Part shown: positions 1 to 10,450 of the stretch, in pieces
Numbering within the stretch: the stretch's first letter is position 1
Layout of the letters: every line of letters starts with the position of its first letter
DNA from: Latrodectus hesperus
Taxonomy: Eukaryota; Arthropoda; Arachnida; Araneae; Theridiidae
DNA length: 64,000 bases
Reading direction: 5' to 3'
Assembly: GCA_037975125.1 (NCBI GenBank)
Contig: CM075853.1
Location: forward strand, 69,870,609-69,934,608
Translations under genes and position numbers: made by a program
The notes under the pieces: generated by a model
What the model saw: the letters and a program-made list of their open reading frames with translations, nothing else
Told to the model about the DNA's origin: nothing
Database searches by the model: none

Positions 1-279
1 GCACGCACTGACAGAGTGAAATAAGCTGGATCGGTTAAACGTATGCTCATCATTGCAGCATCCACCATATTCACCGGATTTCTCGCCGACCGATTTTCAT
101 TTTTTCAAGCATTTAGAGCTGTTTTTAAGGGGCAAACACTATGAAAATGAAGACAGTCCAAAAAACTCGATATCAGAGTTTATTAATTCTAAAGACCAAA
201 ATTTTTTAAGACAGGCATCTACGCTTTAAAATCTCGTTGGGAGAAGTGTATTGAAGGGAATGGAGCATACTTTGATTGA
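1..279 (+). pseudogene. mariner transposase C-terminal fragment, frameshifted
   Basis: The fragment encodes the C-terminal third of a mariner (DD34D) transposase, which cuts and joins transposon ends at TA sites. Visible landmarks are an ARTDRVK segment at the window edge, the block HPPYSPDFSPTDFHFFKHLE from about base 59, with the third catalytic Asp at 92-94, and the family-typical C-terminal SRWEKCIEGNGAYFD before TGA at 277-279. At least two frameshifts are needed to read it: one near base 20 and one in the T run near 205-210. The catalytic core N-terminal to this is outside the window. It cannot encode an active enzyme. Family assignment is secure; the mariner subfamily is not determined. 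Confidence 0.85.
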
Positions 280-356
280 ATAAACAGCTTTTGAAGAAAG
301 ATATGCAGTTTTATACAATCACTTAAGAATCCGACATTTCATACGCACCAACCTAA
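1..356 (+). mobile_element. mariner-family element, 3' part (cut by window edge)
   Basis: This is the 3' end of a mariner DNA transposon. It carries the transposase C-terminus (see the pseudogene entry) and a right terminal inverted repeat. Read on the minus strand, the repeat begins TTAGGTTGGTGCGTATG at base 356, the usual mariner terminus. A TA dinucleotide follows at 357-358, as expected for a mariner target site. The 5' part lies outside the window. Identity rests on both the protein remnant and the terminus. Confidence 0.85.
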
Positions 357-1382
357 TATTATATGCACTTTTAATGTAAATAAAGAAAAAACGTAATGTA
401 AATATCAATATATGATGCAAAAATACATAAATATAGAAACTTTTTTAATTTAATAATGTGAAAACTATCCAAGCTTATCGAAATTTATATAAGTATTTCT
501 TGAGTTCACAAACTCTTTTTCATAATAAAGTTCGGTTAAATTTGATAAAAATAGGTGTGATATTTTCTATAAAGAAAGAAGTGTTTTGAGATTCCACTAA
601 AATTTATAACTGCTAAAACTAATATCCTATTAAAGAATAAGTGGATTTAACGGGATGTTATGCATCCCCGCTATATTATTCTTTAAGAAACATAAATTAA
701 ATTATTCTTACTTTAATATTTTAAAATAATTCAAAAATCAAATGTTTCATATCAAATGTAGATTTATATCCAATGATAAGATATTGACTTATTTTGTTTG
801 AAAGCTCCAAAATTCAATCTCGGGTAGTATTGAATGATTAAACTTGTGATTCAATGTATTTGTTGCTTATGTCTGATTACATTATTGAAAAGCACATGTT
901 AAGCTTCGTCACATGAAACGTTTTCCATTGTAATATGTTATTAAAATGTAAAAGTTAACTACAAATTGGTTCATAGATGACCATCAATCATATAATTAAT
1001 ATTTAATATTTGCTTAAAAAATACTTATTAATTGACATAAATCCATTTCTAATTGAACGTTTTCTTCAAACAAATAGAAATATAGCGAATATTTTCTAAA
1101 AAATAAAATAAAAATCATTTACAAAAAATTTTATTTAATAAAAATTTTAGTATTTATAACATTTTAACTTATTTAACTAATTGTTTTTCATATATGAATG
1201 CAAAATTTTAATTTCACATTTATTCTTAAAACTAAAATGATTCATGAAAGTATGGAAATTTTTTTTTCAGTTTTATTAACGCTGAAAATGTTTTAAGAAA
1301 TTTATTTAGAATATCAAAAATTCTAACTTGAAGTTGATTATTATTATATAAAAAAACAAATAATGTTGTCTATGAAATGAAA
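357..1382. other. AT-rich spacer, no gene seen
   Basis: The stretch is strongly AT-rich, with homopolymer A and T runs. I see no ORF, RNA gene or repeat structure beyond low-complexity sequence. Confidence 0.6.
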
Positions 1383-1388
1383 TTTATT
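1383..1388 (-). terminator. candidate polyadenylation signal of the GPCR
   Basis: The minus strand reads AATAAA here, about 115 nt past the GPCR stop codon. It is the first clear AATAAA I noticed downstream. In DNA this AT-rich the hexamer is common by chance, so support is positional only. Confidence 0.35.
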
Positions 1389-1504
1389 GTAATTACAAAG
1401 CAAAAAATTTAATTTAGTAAATAATCATTCATATACATTTCTTTTTCACTATTAAAAAACGAGCTACCTCATGAGTAATATATTAACTTTTTAACGAAAT
1501 ATAA

Positions 1505-2494
1505 TCATAAAGAAAGCTTTTCCAAAATTATTCTAATAAGTTTTTTAAATGCATCTCTATAATCTTTTCGCAATATAGCATAGATGAAAGGATTTGTAGC
1601 AGAAGAAATGAATACTATTAAAGTTGTCAGGTAGTTGTACCAAGGAGGCATATCAATGCCTGATAAGACTTTGTATTCCTTCGTAACAGAGTAAGGTGTG
1701 AAACAAATATAATAAACAAGCACAGTTACTATCATACTTTTTATAGTTTTGTTAAGATGATTGTTCTCATTTCGTCGCCTGATGAAAAGTGTCTTCTTGG
1801 ACTTCCTAGCAGCACTAAATATAAAAGCATATGAAACTGCAACCAGTAAAGCAGGAAATAAATAACAGAAAAAGAATCCCGTAGTAAACATATATGTAAC
1901 TCCTTTGTTGGTAGTATAATCCAAAGAACAAGTACCTTCTGAATAATCATAAGCAGACCAATTCGGCACTCCACTGAGTAGACCACCAGTGCATTCTAGA
2001 AGAAAAAGAATAGAGCAAAGACCAAAAATGGTTTTCGTCGACATAATGCGGCGATAGTTGAATGGATACATGACGGCAACAGCTCGATCGATGCTGATCA
2101 GAGAAATGTTGAAAGAGGAGGAGCACACAAACATGTAATTGACACCTGTGTGCACACGACAAAACACACTTCCAAAAGGCCAATAATCTGTGGCTACCGC
2201 TACGGCTGATGGTAACATGAATATAAACGCTGTAAGTATATCAGTGATAGCTAAATACACAATGAAGACATTTGCACCTTGTTGTCGAAGTGTTTCATCC
2301 CAATATACAGCAAATGTTACAGCCAAATTTCCAACTATAGCAGTGATGGCAATGACAACTGTAAAAAAGCTGCCTAAGATATTGAAAGTGAATTTGCGTT
2401 GGAAAATATCAGTAATGGCTAAGCCAGTCATATTTACAGGTGATGTGGTGTTTTCAAAAAAGTGCTGTAAACTTGGTTTCAGATCCATCACCAT
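1505..2494 (-). CDS. class A (rhodopsin-like) orphan G protein-coupled receptor
   Basis: This is an intact 329-residue, single-exon seven-transmembrane receptor, acting at the plasma membrane and presumably signalling through G proteins. Landmarks: N-glycosylation sequons at N15 and N21; TM1 about 39-63 with GN (55-56); TM2 with LAITD (81-85, D85 = 2.50); ECL1 W105; TM3 from C112, which can pair with ECL2 C189; DRA instead of DRY at 136-138; TM6 about 252-272 with CFTP (264-267) in place of CWxP; TM7 with NPFIY (301-305). Counting back from R137 (3.50), position 3.32 is N119, not the Asp of amine receptors, and there is no opsin-type Lys in TM7. The N-terminus is short, with no large ectodomain. 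I chose the first ATG (2492-2494) because a splice-acceptor-like CAG ends at 2497. The family is certain; the ligand is unknown. Low-complexity AT-rich DNA flanks it. Confidence 0.93.
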   Translation of the reverse strand: MVMDLKPSLQHFFENTTSPVNMTGLAITDIFQRKFTFNILGSFFTVVIAITAIVGNLAVTFAVYWDETLRQQGANVFIVYLAITDILTAFIFMLPSAVAVATDYWPFGSVFCRVHTGVNYMFVCSSSFNISLISIDRAVAVMYPFNYRRIMSTKTIFGLCSILFLLECTGGLLSGVPNWSAYDYSEGTCSLDYTTNKGVTYMFTTGFFFCYLFPALLVAVSYAFIFSAARKSKKTLFIRRRNENNHLNKTIKSMIVTVLVYYICFTPYSVTKEYKVLSGIDMPPWYNYLTTLIVFISSATNPFIYAILRKDYRDAFKKLIRIILEKLSL

Positions 2495-2496
2495 TT

Positions 2497-2508
2497 CTGC
2501 AATATAAA
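2497..2508 (-). promoter_or_regulatory. candidate 3' splice site just before the GPCR start codon
   Basis: The minus strand reads TTTATATTGCAG, then AA, then the ATG. This resembles an intron acceptor with a weak pyrimidine tract and would place a 5'UTR intron directly before the coding exon. It fits single-coding-exon receptors that keep an upstream non-coding exon. It is inferred from sequence alone. Confidence 0.4.
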
Positions 2509-4755
2509 TTACATTTAATTAATTAAGATAATAAATATGAAAAAAGAAATTCATTCAAAAAATATTTTCAACAGCAAATTTATGCAAATAATTTACATTT
2601 TTATCAGCTTTCGATTGTTGTATTTTATTCACAATATTCTTAACAGACCATCATAATCATTGGTAACTATTGAAAAATAAGCGAGTTTTTACACATATTT
2701 AGCAAAATTATGCATTTATGTAAATAATTATCTTTCCTGATCAAATTTTAAATAAGCTTTTGATAAATTTCTGCTATAGAAAACTTATTCCTTTTATTAT
2801 AAAAGTGCTTCGGGAGAAAGTGTTTTGATCTAAGCAGCAGAACAGATGTTAAAAGTCAGATTGAGTTAACTCGATGAAAACATAATTGTAAGAAAAAAAT
2901 TTTAATCGTTCTCTTCGATTTAAACTGGTTATAAAGTAGATTTTTTGTCTTGTCTTTTTCAATTTGCTTTTTCTTCTGTTCTATTTTCAACGGGTTCAAT
3001 TTTGGAAGTCATATAGCTAGAGATTTGAAAATTTAAAACTAATTATTTATAACAATTGGTAGTTTTCATAATTTTGAAAATTTTTACAAACAGAAAAAAT
3101 TATAATTAAAAAATACTTCTTTCTTGCTGGTAAAAATCAGGAATGCATTTTCTCTCATCGCTGATGACGCTCAGACATTCTATGGTGAACTTCGCTTTGA
3201 TTACAGTCTATCGATTAATGCAATTTAAAGTCAGAGAGCAAATTTGTCGAAAAGAAGTTGAATTTACGACGCCGTTTCAATACTATGTGACCTAGTTGAA
3301 ATGTTATCTGACTTCCTAGGTATTTTAACCCAATTAGAATTATAATAAAGTAGTTTAATCATGACCTCAACTGGAACGGAAGAAATAACCACTTTACGGT
3401 TAATAAGGATGATGATTTGATGAGTAGACAGTGTCAATAGCCATAAGCTGACGATTAACAAAAAGATCAGCAGAAGACCATTTGAATGACAAAGGTGCTC
3501 ATTTACAATTCGTGACTTTATTATTATTCATGTATTTTATAACGTCACCTAATACTAATGACACAAGATGACTGAGAACTTAAAAAAATAAAATTTTCAG
3601 CAAACACTGACTTAGTTAATCACCGAATGCAATGCAAGACAAGGTAGAAATGCTTCTAAGCATATGGTGTTCTCTTGTCTGTCACAGTTAATTACAAACC
3701 TCGTATTGACTGTCACTTTATCTGTTAACGTCTAGTGTTAGTACAATGACGTATTAACGTTCAACGCCACGAGTTCTATAATTCCCATTACCATCATTCA
3801 TTAATTGCCAAAGTCATTTGGATTTATTTCTTATAATAATTACTCGCGAACCATACATAATGATGCTGTGCTTTTTCAAAAATATTCGTTCTGAGCCTTC
3901 AAGCCATCCCATTTTGTACTCTATTCAAATAATTTGAATCATCAACTTGTCTTTTGACCAGCATATGTAAGCATAGAAATAATGCTTTTCATTCAATGCT
4001 GAAATGTATTTTTTTCATTGGGTCATGCCTTGCGTCATCTGGGCTGTAGACACAATGTCAAATGATGCGGAAAAGTCATAATATTTTTCCTAGTGCACAT
4101 AATATATGCATACTTACAAAACTTTCAATCAGTTAGCCTAAATCTTTTAAGCTATAGCTTTGAGTTGTAAGCAAGAGTTATTCAAGAAATTTAATAGTTG
4201 TTTATCACTTTCTAGACTTTCTCGGAAATTATTTAAAAATATACTTGAAGAAGTATTTTTTTGGTGTAATTCCTTTAAAAATATTGTATTTTTATATAAA
4301 CAACAGCAAATAAATAATTCTCTATGATTATAAATGCATTTAAAATAACATATATTGTTTTTAAAATAATGTTTTGATATAATATTTGGTAAAATTCTCT
4401 AATACATTTGAAACACCATACTGGCAAACTCTTTATTAAATCAAATTAATTAATATTCTAGAAATTTCATCAACGGTTTAATTTATTTTTTAGCAATTTT
4501 AAGGACAACTTGATTAATTTTATGAATTGCAAATGAAAGTTGGTGCTTTATTATTCCAATAAAAAAACATTCTATCTTTTTCCGATTTTTTCAAGCATTT
4601 GAAAACATACTATAAGTTTAGGGAAATTTATGATTTGCTTATTTTTACGCTAAAAAGGAAAGAAAGTTTTAAGAAAGCTCAGCAACATTTAGAAACTCAA
4701 ATGAAAAACAAAGTAAAAATCATGACTTTAAGATTTCTTATGTATTTTATTAGTT
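2509..4755. other. upstream flank of the GPCR, with GC-elevated block at 3120-4140
   Basis: From 3120 to about 4140 the base composition is less AT-skewed than the surroundings and homopolymer runs are few. On the minus strand a strong donor-like GTAAGTATG sits at about 4106-4115 (plus strand CATACTTAC). The block could hold the receptor's promoter or a 5'UTR exon, but no TATA-plus-initiator pair was convincing. The 65-codon minus frame at 3264-3461 has no recognisable domain and I do not call it a gene. The rest is AT-rich spacer. Confidence 0.35.
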
Positions 4756-4865
4756 TAGTTTTCGAATTGCCGGTCAGGTGCCAAAGGCACAATACTGAAG
4801 CGATTTTTGGAAAACGTTCTTGGTTAAAATACCCACGTTGCCGTTTTGAAAAATACAACTTCAGG
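4756..4865 (+). other. exon-like segment, unrecognised
   Basis: A GC-elevated segment follows an acceptor-like TTTTATTAGTTTAG and ends at an AG|GTAAAA donor-like junction. Its open frame reads FELPVRCQRHN at the start and ends RCRFEKYNFR. The same frame stays open upstream to 4599 (89 codons), but that part has AT-driven composition. I recognise no family. It could be an exon of an unseen gene or a chance frame in a repeat remnant. Confidence 0.2.
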
Positions 4866-7612
4866 TAAAATGCATGTTATTTTCTTTATTCTTTATTCCA
4901 ATGCATGACTGCGATTAAACCACGATTTATGATCTCCTCTATTGAACGATATTACTTCCACCTTATAATTTTTATTACTTTTTATGTTATTGCAATTTAA
5001 AAAAAGGAAGTTGTCTGTCCGAATATCTGTACATGTAAATATATTATCATGATTCCAGTCATTGGTTTATATAACCAACCTATTTGTTTAAACTAAATAC
5101 AAAAAAAGTTGTTTCATGAAAACCATTTATATTAAACTTATAAAAATGTAAATAATGTGTAATGCATGTAATTTTACATTACTAGTTTTAATAAATATAT
5201 AAAATATTCTTGCTCACCCGACACGTCTTACAGTTTTGGAATTATGAAAGAAACATTTTTAACTCATTTATTTTACACTTGTAAATGTTAATCAGTTTTT
5301 CATTAATTTCATAGTTGGATTTCTAAAATTTTATGGATTTTACCATTTGGCTAAGTTTTTGAAATTGCAAATATCGAAATATTTAATGCCCCATAAATTT
5401 TAGAGCAATTTTAGAGTAATAGACTCATTTAAAACCAGAATACTTGAAATATCCATTTCTTATGCTGGAAACTTCCTAGATATGGAAAATGTTTTCAGTT
5501 AATTTTAATATAATGAGAAAAGATAAAAGTTAAGTGACAAAATTATGACTCTAGTTTTGCGTGATGCAAAAATAATTTCGTGGATTATTATCAAACGTCG
5601 CAATATTAAATATGGTTTCTTGGATATTTTCTACGTTACAAATATTAAAAGTTCTTTGTACAAGTATTTTTATTAGAATATACAAACTTTTCAGAGAACT
5701 TGATAGTTCTGATTAAACCAAATGTATCCATATCAAAATCATATAATTTAAAAAGACATAATATGTCATAATTACTTATTCCAAAAAGGTGGTTAATGGA
5801 AATATTGTGTTAAGAAGAGCTTATGATATATACATTTTTATTTGTAGTAAGTTCATTCGTTATCTTTATATCAAAAGCATTTTTATTATTTAATCAAAAT
5901 AAAAAATGTTGAATAAATTAACTATTTACATTATTTTCGTACACAAAAATTAAAAATACTCTAGATCATATTTGGATAGGGGAATGTTTAAACACCCTTT
6001 AAATTTGCCATTAAAAATGTATAATCTGTGACTATTCATAAACATCATTTAAATATGCAATTCACTATGCACATCTATGTATAATAAATATAAATAATTG
6101 TTAATTTTTAAAAATGAATCAAAATTCACCATAAAGTTATGTTTTTATTCTTTTAACAGTTTTAAAACTCTTTAATTTATTGAAGAATTGTAATCCGTCA
6201 GATGTAAGAAAGCTTAAAATGACATTTATAACATAAAACTTTCTCAATTAAGACATGACAATGACATTATAAATTAAAAATATTTTGGATTTACCTTTTT
6301 CCGTGTAGACAACTTGATACTTTATCTGCACTCCTTTCAACATTTGATTGACAATATTTCGTTACTTTTAAATCATATGTCAAAAAATAACCATGATTCA
6401 TCTTCTAGTTTTTGGAAATTATCATGAAATATTCACACAAAGTACTTTCATCAGTTAGAGGAAATTGCGCATTACGCATCTACAGAAAGTAATGCAAAAT
6501 CTATGTTTAGTTTATACTTCGACAGATGTTTCTGATGTTATAGTTAATCAAATATCATATTTGCGATCTTAAAAATAATTTGATTTTGATTTATAATCAA
6601 TATGAGAATTACATTATGAAATCCTGTTTTTATACCCATCTTTGATCTTTCATGGTGAAATTTGACTGATTCTGCGACTTCATAAATAATGTCAGCTGCT
6701 ATATTTAGTTGCAGAGATGTTTATAAATATGATTTAAACATATAAATAAAAAGTTATTTAGTTGTACATTAAAAATTTTTAATGGAACTTAAGAATGCTT
6801 GTGAAGAAAAGGAATAATTATTATTCCTTTACATGTATAATGTAAATAAATTATCAATTAAATAAATGAGTAATATCAATAAATTCTTTAAACTTAAATA
6901 GTAGAGAACAAAAGCAAATGAATATAATTTATATAATTGTCTATTATTGTGTACTACTTATGTTTAGTCGTAAGTTTAAAAAAGCTGATATTTTTCCCTC
7001 ATAAGAGGTTTCTTAAACTGATAAATTTAAGGAGTATTTTTGCTCTGTTCTATTAATAAAATTGTATATTCTTTAGTTTTACACAAAAGTTTTATAAATG
7101 AAACCAGTATATCAATCAATATTGGATGTACTGTCTATAAATTGCTCATAAAAATCAACTTCAAATAGAAAGCCAATTTTTTTTGTTTCATAATTTTTAT
7201 GTATATCAACTTGAAGAGTTAAAAAGAAAGGTAACATTCAGGTATTTCAAATTGTTTTTGAAGTTAGTTTATTTTCCCTGCGATCAACTGTGAAATAATT
7301 TAGAGAAAATGCAGTGCGTTTGCAAAAAGTATTTATTTCATTTTCAAAAATCAAAAATATCACGTCAATTCAAAAAATTAAAAGGATGAAGATAAGAAAA
7401 ACTCATGTGCCTTAAGTATTAAAGATCTAGATACAACTGTAGGATGTAATTATATAATTCTTATATAAATCATTGGTAAATTCTGAAAACAATAATCTAA
7501 AAAGCAAAATTAGGTAATTTTTATGAGGAAAAGTACCACTCGTAAAAATTTGTAGAAAATTTTTAAATTCTGTGCTCAAGAAACAGAATGTTATTTAACT
7601 ATGTCGCAATAG
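4866..7612. other. AT-rich spacer, no gene seen
   Basis: About 2.7 kb of AT-rich DNA without a long ORF, RNA gene or recognisable transposon. Nothing in it is supported as a feature. Confidence 0.6.
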
Positions 7613-7915
7613 TGCTCACCATGGCTTAGTGGTACGGCTTTGCTCTACAGAGCGAAGGGACTCTGTTTTAATTCCAGCCACTGTAGAACAACGGGTGATA
7701 GATATTGCTCATGTGCGTTTTTCAAGCACATCCGTCATGGTGGGAACTTTAGAGATTTCCGGGTTTCCTTCCTTGTGACACGTGAATGCGGCCCGCTATG
7801 TGTAACAAATCCTTCTAGAAGTCAAAAGTGGACATTAAAATGCCTTACAACAAACATAGGTTTTAGACAGTCTACAAAGAGATCTGAGAATTTTTTAATG
7901 CTACCAGAAGTTTAG
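7613..7915 (+). repeat. tRNA-derived SINE-like element
   Basis: A pol III-type head is visible: A-box TGGCTTAGTGGTACGG from 7622, and 43 nt later a decayed B-box GTTTTAATTCC (7665-7675; consensus GGTTCGAATCC). This spacing is that of a tRNA. A GC-elevated unrelated body follows to about 7900, including GAATGCGGCCCGC near 7785, then AT-rich sequence resumes. That is the layout of a tRNA-derived SINE. Target duplications and the 3' boundary were not resolved. The 91-codon frame through it is incidental. Confidence 0.6.
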
Positions 7916-10388
7916 CACTTACTTAAAGACGTTTATAAAGTCAACAACATTAAATAAAGAAAACGGTATGGTTTTGCACATATTGAAAAATATACGTTAT
8001 TAACACTGCATGGAATGTACGCAGTTCTATAAATATATTCATACTGAATTACATGTTATTTTCCCAACAGTATTTGAAATAAATTAAAATTTACAAATGA
8101 TATCAATAGTGAAAAATTGCTTATTATTTAACAGTAATTAAACCTAGCTCATTTAATGAAAGAAAAATACATCCAATTTAAAATATATTATTTTTAGGAG
8201 ACGTCTGAAAAAATTTAAAATAGATTTTTTAATAACAATGGGGATTACACTTTTGGAAACTTCTTTCCTTATTTGGATTAGAATTTGAAATCTTAAAGCA
8301 AAATTAGTCTAATATCATATTTAAAAACTTACTGTGTCATTAGTAAAAAGTATTGTAATTTATAAATTATAGATAGCTACATATTACTCAATTAATTTTA
8401 AAAATAATGTATTTTAAATTAATTTTATAAAATATATTTTTATTAATAATTTTATATTTTAAATTTTATTTATCACTGAAGTAAGAGAAAAATTCTTTAA
8501 TTGACTAGTAGCTTATATTTTGTGTCAGTATCTTCAGTTTAAAGTCAATTGTTTTACTAAAATTTTTGAAGGAATGTATATTAATTTTTCTTCAATTACG
8601 ATAATTATATTTCGAAAAATAAAAAAAATAATATATTCATTCATTGATAAACGTATTCAAAAATTCTTTAATTTAAAAGTAATTCGCTTATATACTTTGG
8701 AATGTATTTTTATTAATAATGAGTACTGTATATTATAAATAAATTTTTTAAAATACGTCAAAATATATATTAAAAATTATTACAAAATGTCTTGTAAATT
8801 TGCAAAATATATTTTAAGATATATTTTAAAACTCTAAAATTAAAATTTCCTAAATGAAATTTTGTGTATAATAAAACTTTTTATATTCTAAAAATAAGAC
8901 AAAGTTGTTTTCCTATTTATGTAATACAATTTTGGTGTAGATTGCTGAATAAATTCTATCAAAACTTTTTCAACACATTTTTATATATTTCACACGTAAT
9001 TATACTGAAAGAATTCATTCTTTACAATTTATCATTTACTTAGTCATTTCTGCTATTATAAAGAATTTATAATAGTAATTATTTTAATTCTTAGTTTAGA
9101 ATAATTAAACTTTATTTATCTACGACGTTTTTGAACCTGGAAATTATTTTTTTAAATAAGCTGTTTCTTGGAATTCCCAATGGAGATTTTATGAGCTAAT
9201 ATTTTTCTTAATACATATCTGAATTTTTTGTATGTTATCATCTTAACATTTCATATTTAAATTTGAAATTATTTATTTTGATTCTAAGTTTTACAAATTA
9301 TAATATAAATAACTTCTATTTGCAACTCACTATGTCATGATATTAGTTTATATACACAGATAAATTTATATATATATATATCTGCATACATCTATAAATA
9401 TATACTTACTTAGTTTGTAAAAAAACAATATATTCAATACTAGATTTGAATTTAAAAGTATATTTGTTTCAGAGTACTTTGTGAAATGCACTGAGAATTA
9501 TAAAGGAGAAATATTTTCTTTCCTTTAAATTCAAACATATTTCAATTGTGCTTAATTTCATTGAATATTAAATTAGAATTTTAACATTTTTATCAAACAG
9601 TGAATGATAAAACGTACAAAAAATCCAGTTTATTTCTATTTTATGTGTAGAATACTTTATCAGCAGTAAATATAAAACATCAATGGATGTGAATTTACAA
9701 AATTTCTCAAATTTTATATTTTAGATTATATTACTCCCAAAGTAAAATGTTTTTCTCTCAAATATTTCAGTGTTTATTTATTTAATTTAAGAATGTTTTA
9801 TTTATTTATGTACACTAGATTTAAAATTACTTTATGTACATGAAATATTTGAAATGTTATGTAAGCTTTTTTATATTAAATTGAATGCAAAACAATTCAA
9901 AAAATCAATTCAAAAAAATTAATTCACATCTAATAAAGGAATATTGTAGGCTATGACATTTATTAGAGAAATCTTTATCATATGTTTGCTCTCAAAAATT
10001 CATATTACTTTTAAAAATCTATCAATTCCAAAAAATGAATAAAAATATTGACTCTTCCAACAAGAAAAAAGAAACGGATGTAACTGTGATTATGAATAGA
10101 GTAAAAGCCTTCGTTCTGAAATTTATTTTTCCCAAAATATTAGATGCATAAACCTGGAACAATGGTTCCTCTCTCAACAAAGGAGAGTAATGAATTCCGA
10201 CTCTTTCGGAATATGAAACAGCCAATGCGTTTCCATGGATACCTTTGGCTGACGTTTGTTCAAAAGTGTTCATCTTCTTAGGAATTTCTTTCCTCTGTTT
10301 GACGTTGATGGTCAAATCAATTCTCTTAGAAGACAATTCAATTTCTCTCGTTTCTTCAGAAAGTTCGTTCGTTCATTCAATACACTTC

Positions 10389-10450
10389 CTCAAGTTGAAG
10401 ACATTTCTGAAATAATTCATTTCTAGTTTCCAAAATATCTTCAACTTGAG
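10389..10450. repeat. perfect 13-bp inverted repeat, 36-nt loop
   Basis: CTCAAGTTGAAGA (10389-10401) and its exact reverse complement TCTTCAACTTGAG (10438-10450) can form a stem. A TATAAAAG box follows at 10455-10462 on the plus strand. No transcript start or ORF nearby gives it a role. Confidence 0.5.

Noticed and set aside
2190..2507. 105-codon plus-strand frame over the receptor
   Set aside because: It is a shadow of the GPCR coding sequence on the opposite strand.
4599..4868. Neuropeptide precursor idea, because of GKRSW followed by RCRF
   Set aside because: There is no signal peptide, no repeated cleavage-site pattern and no amidation glycine before a basic site at the end.
10022..10336. 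104-codon minus frame as a gene
   Set aside because: No recognisable domain; the C-terminal Phe/Ile-rich part follows composition. Length alone is not enough.
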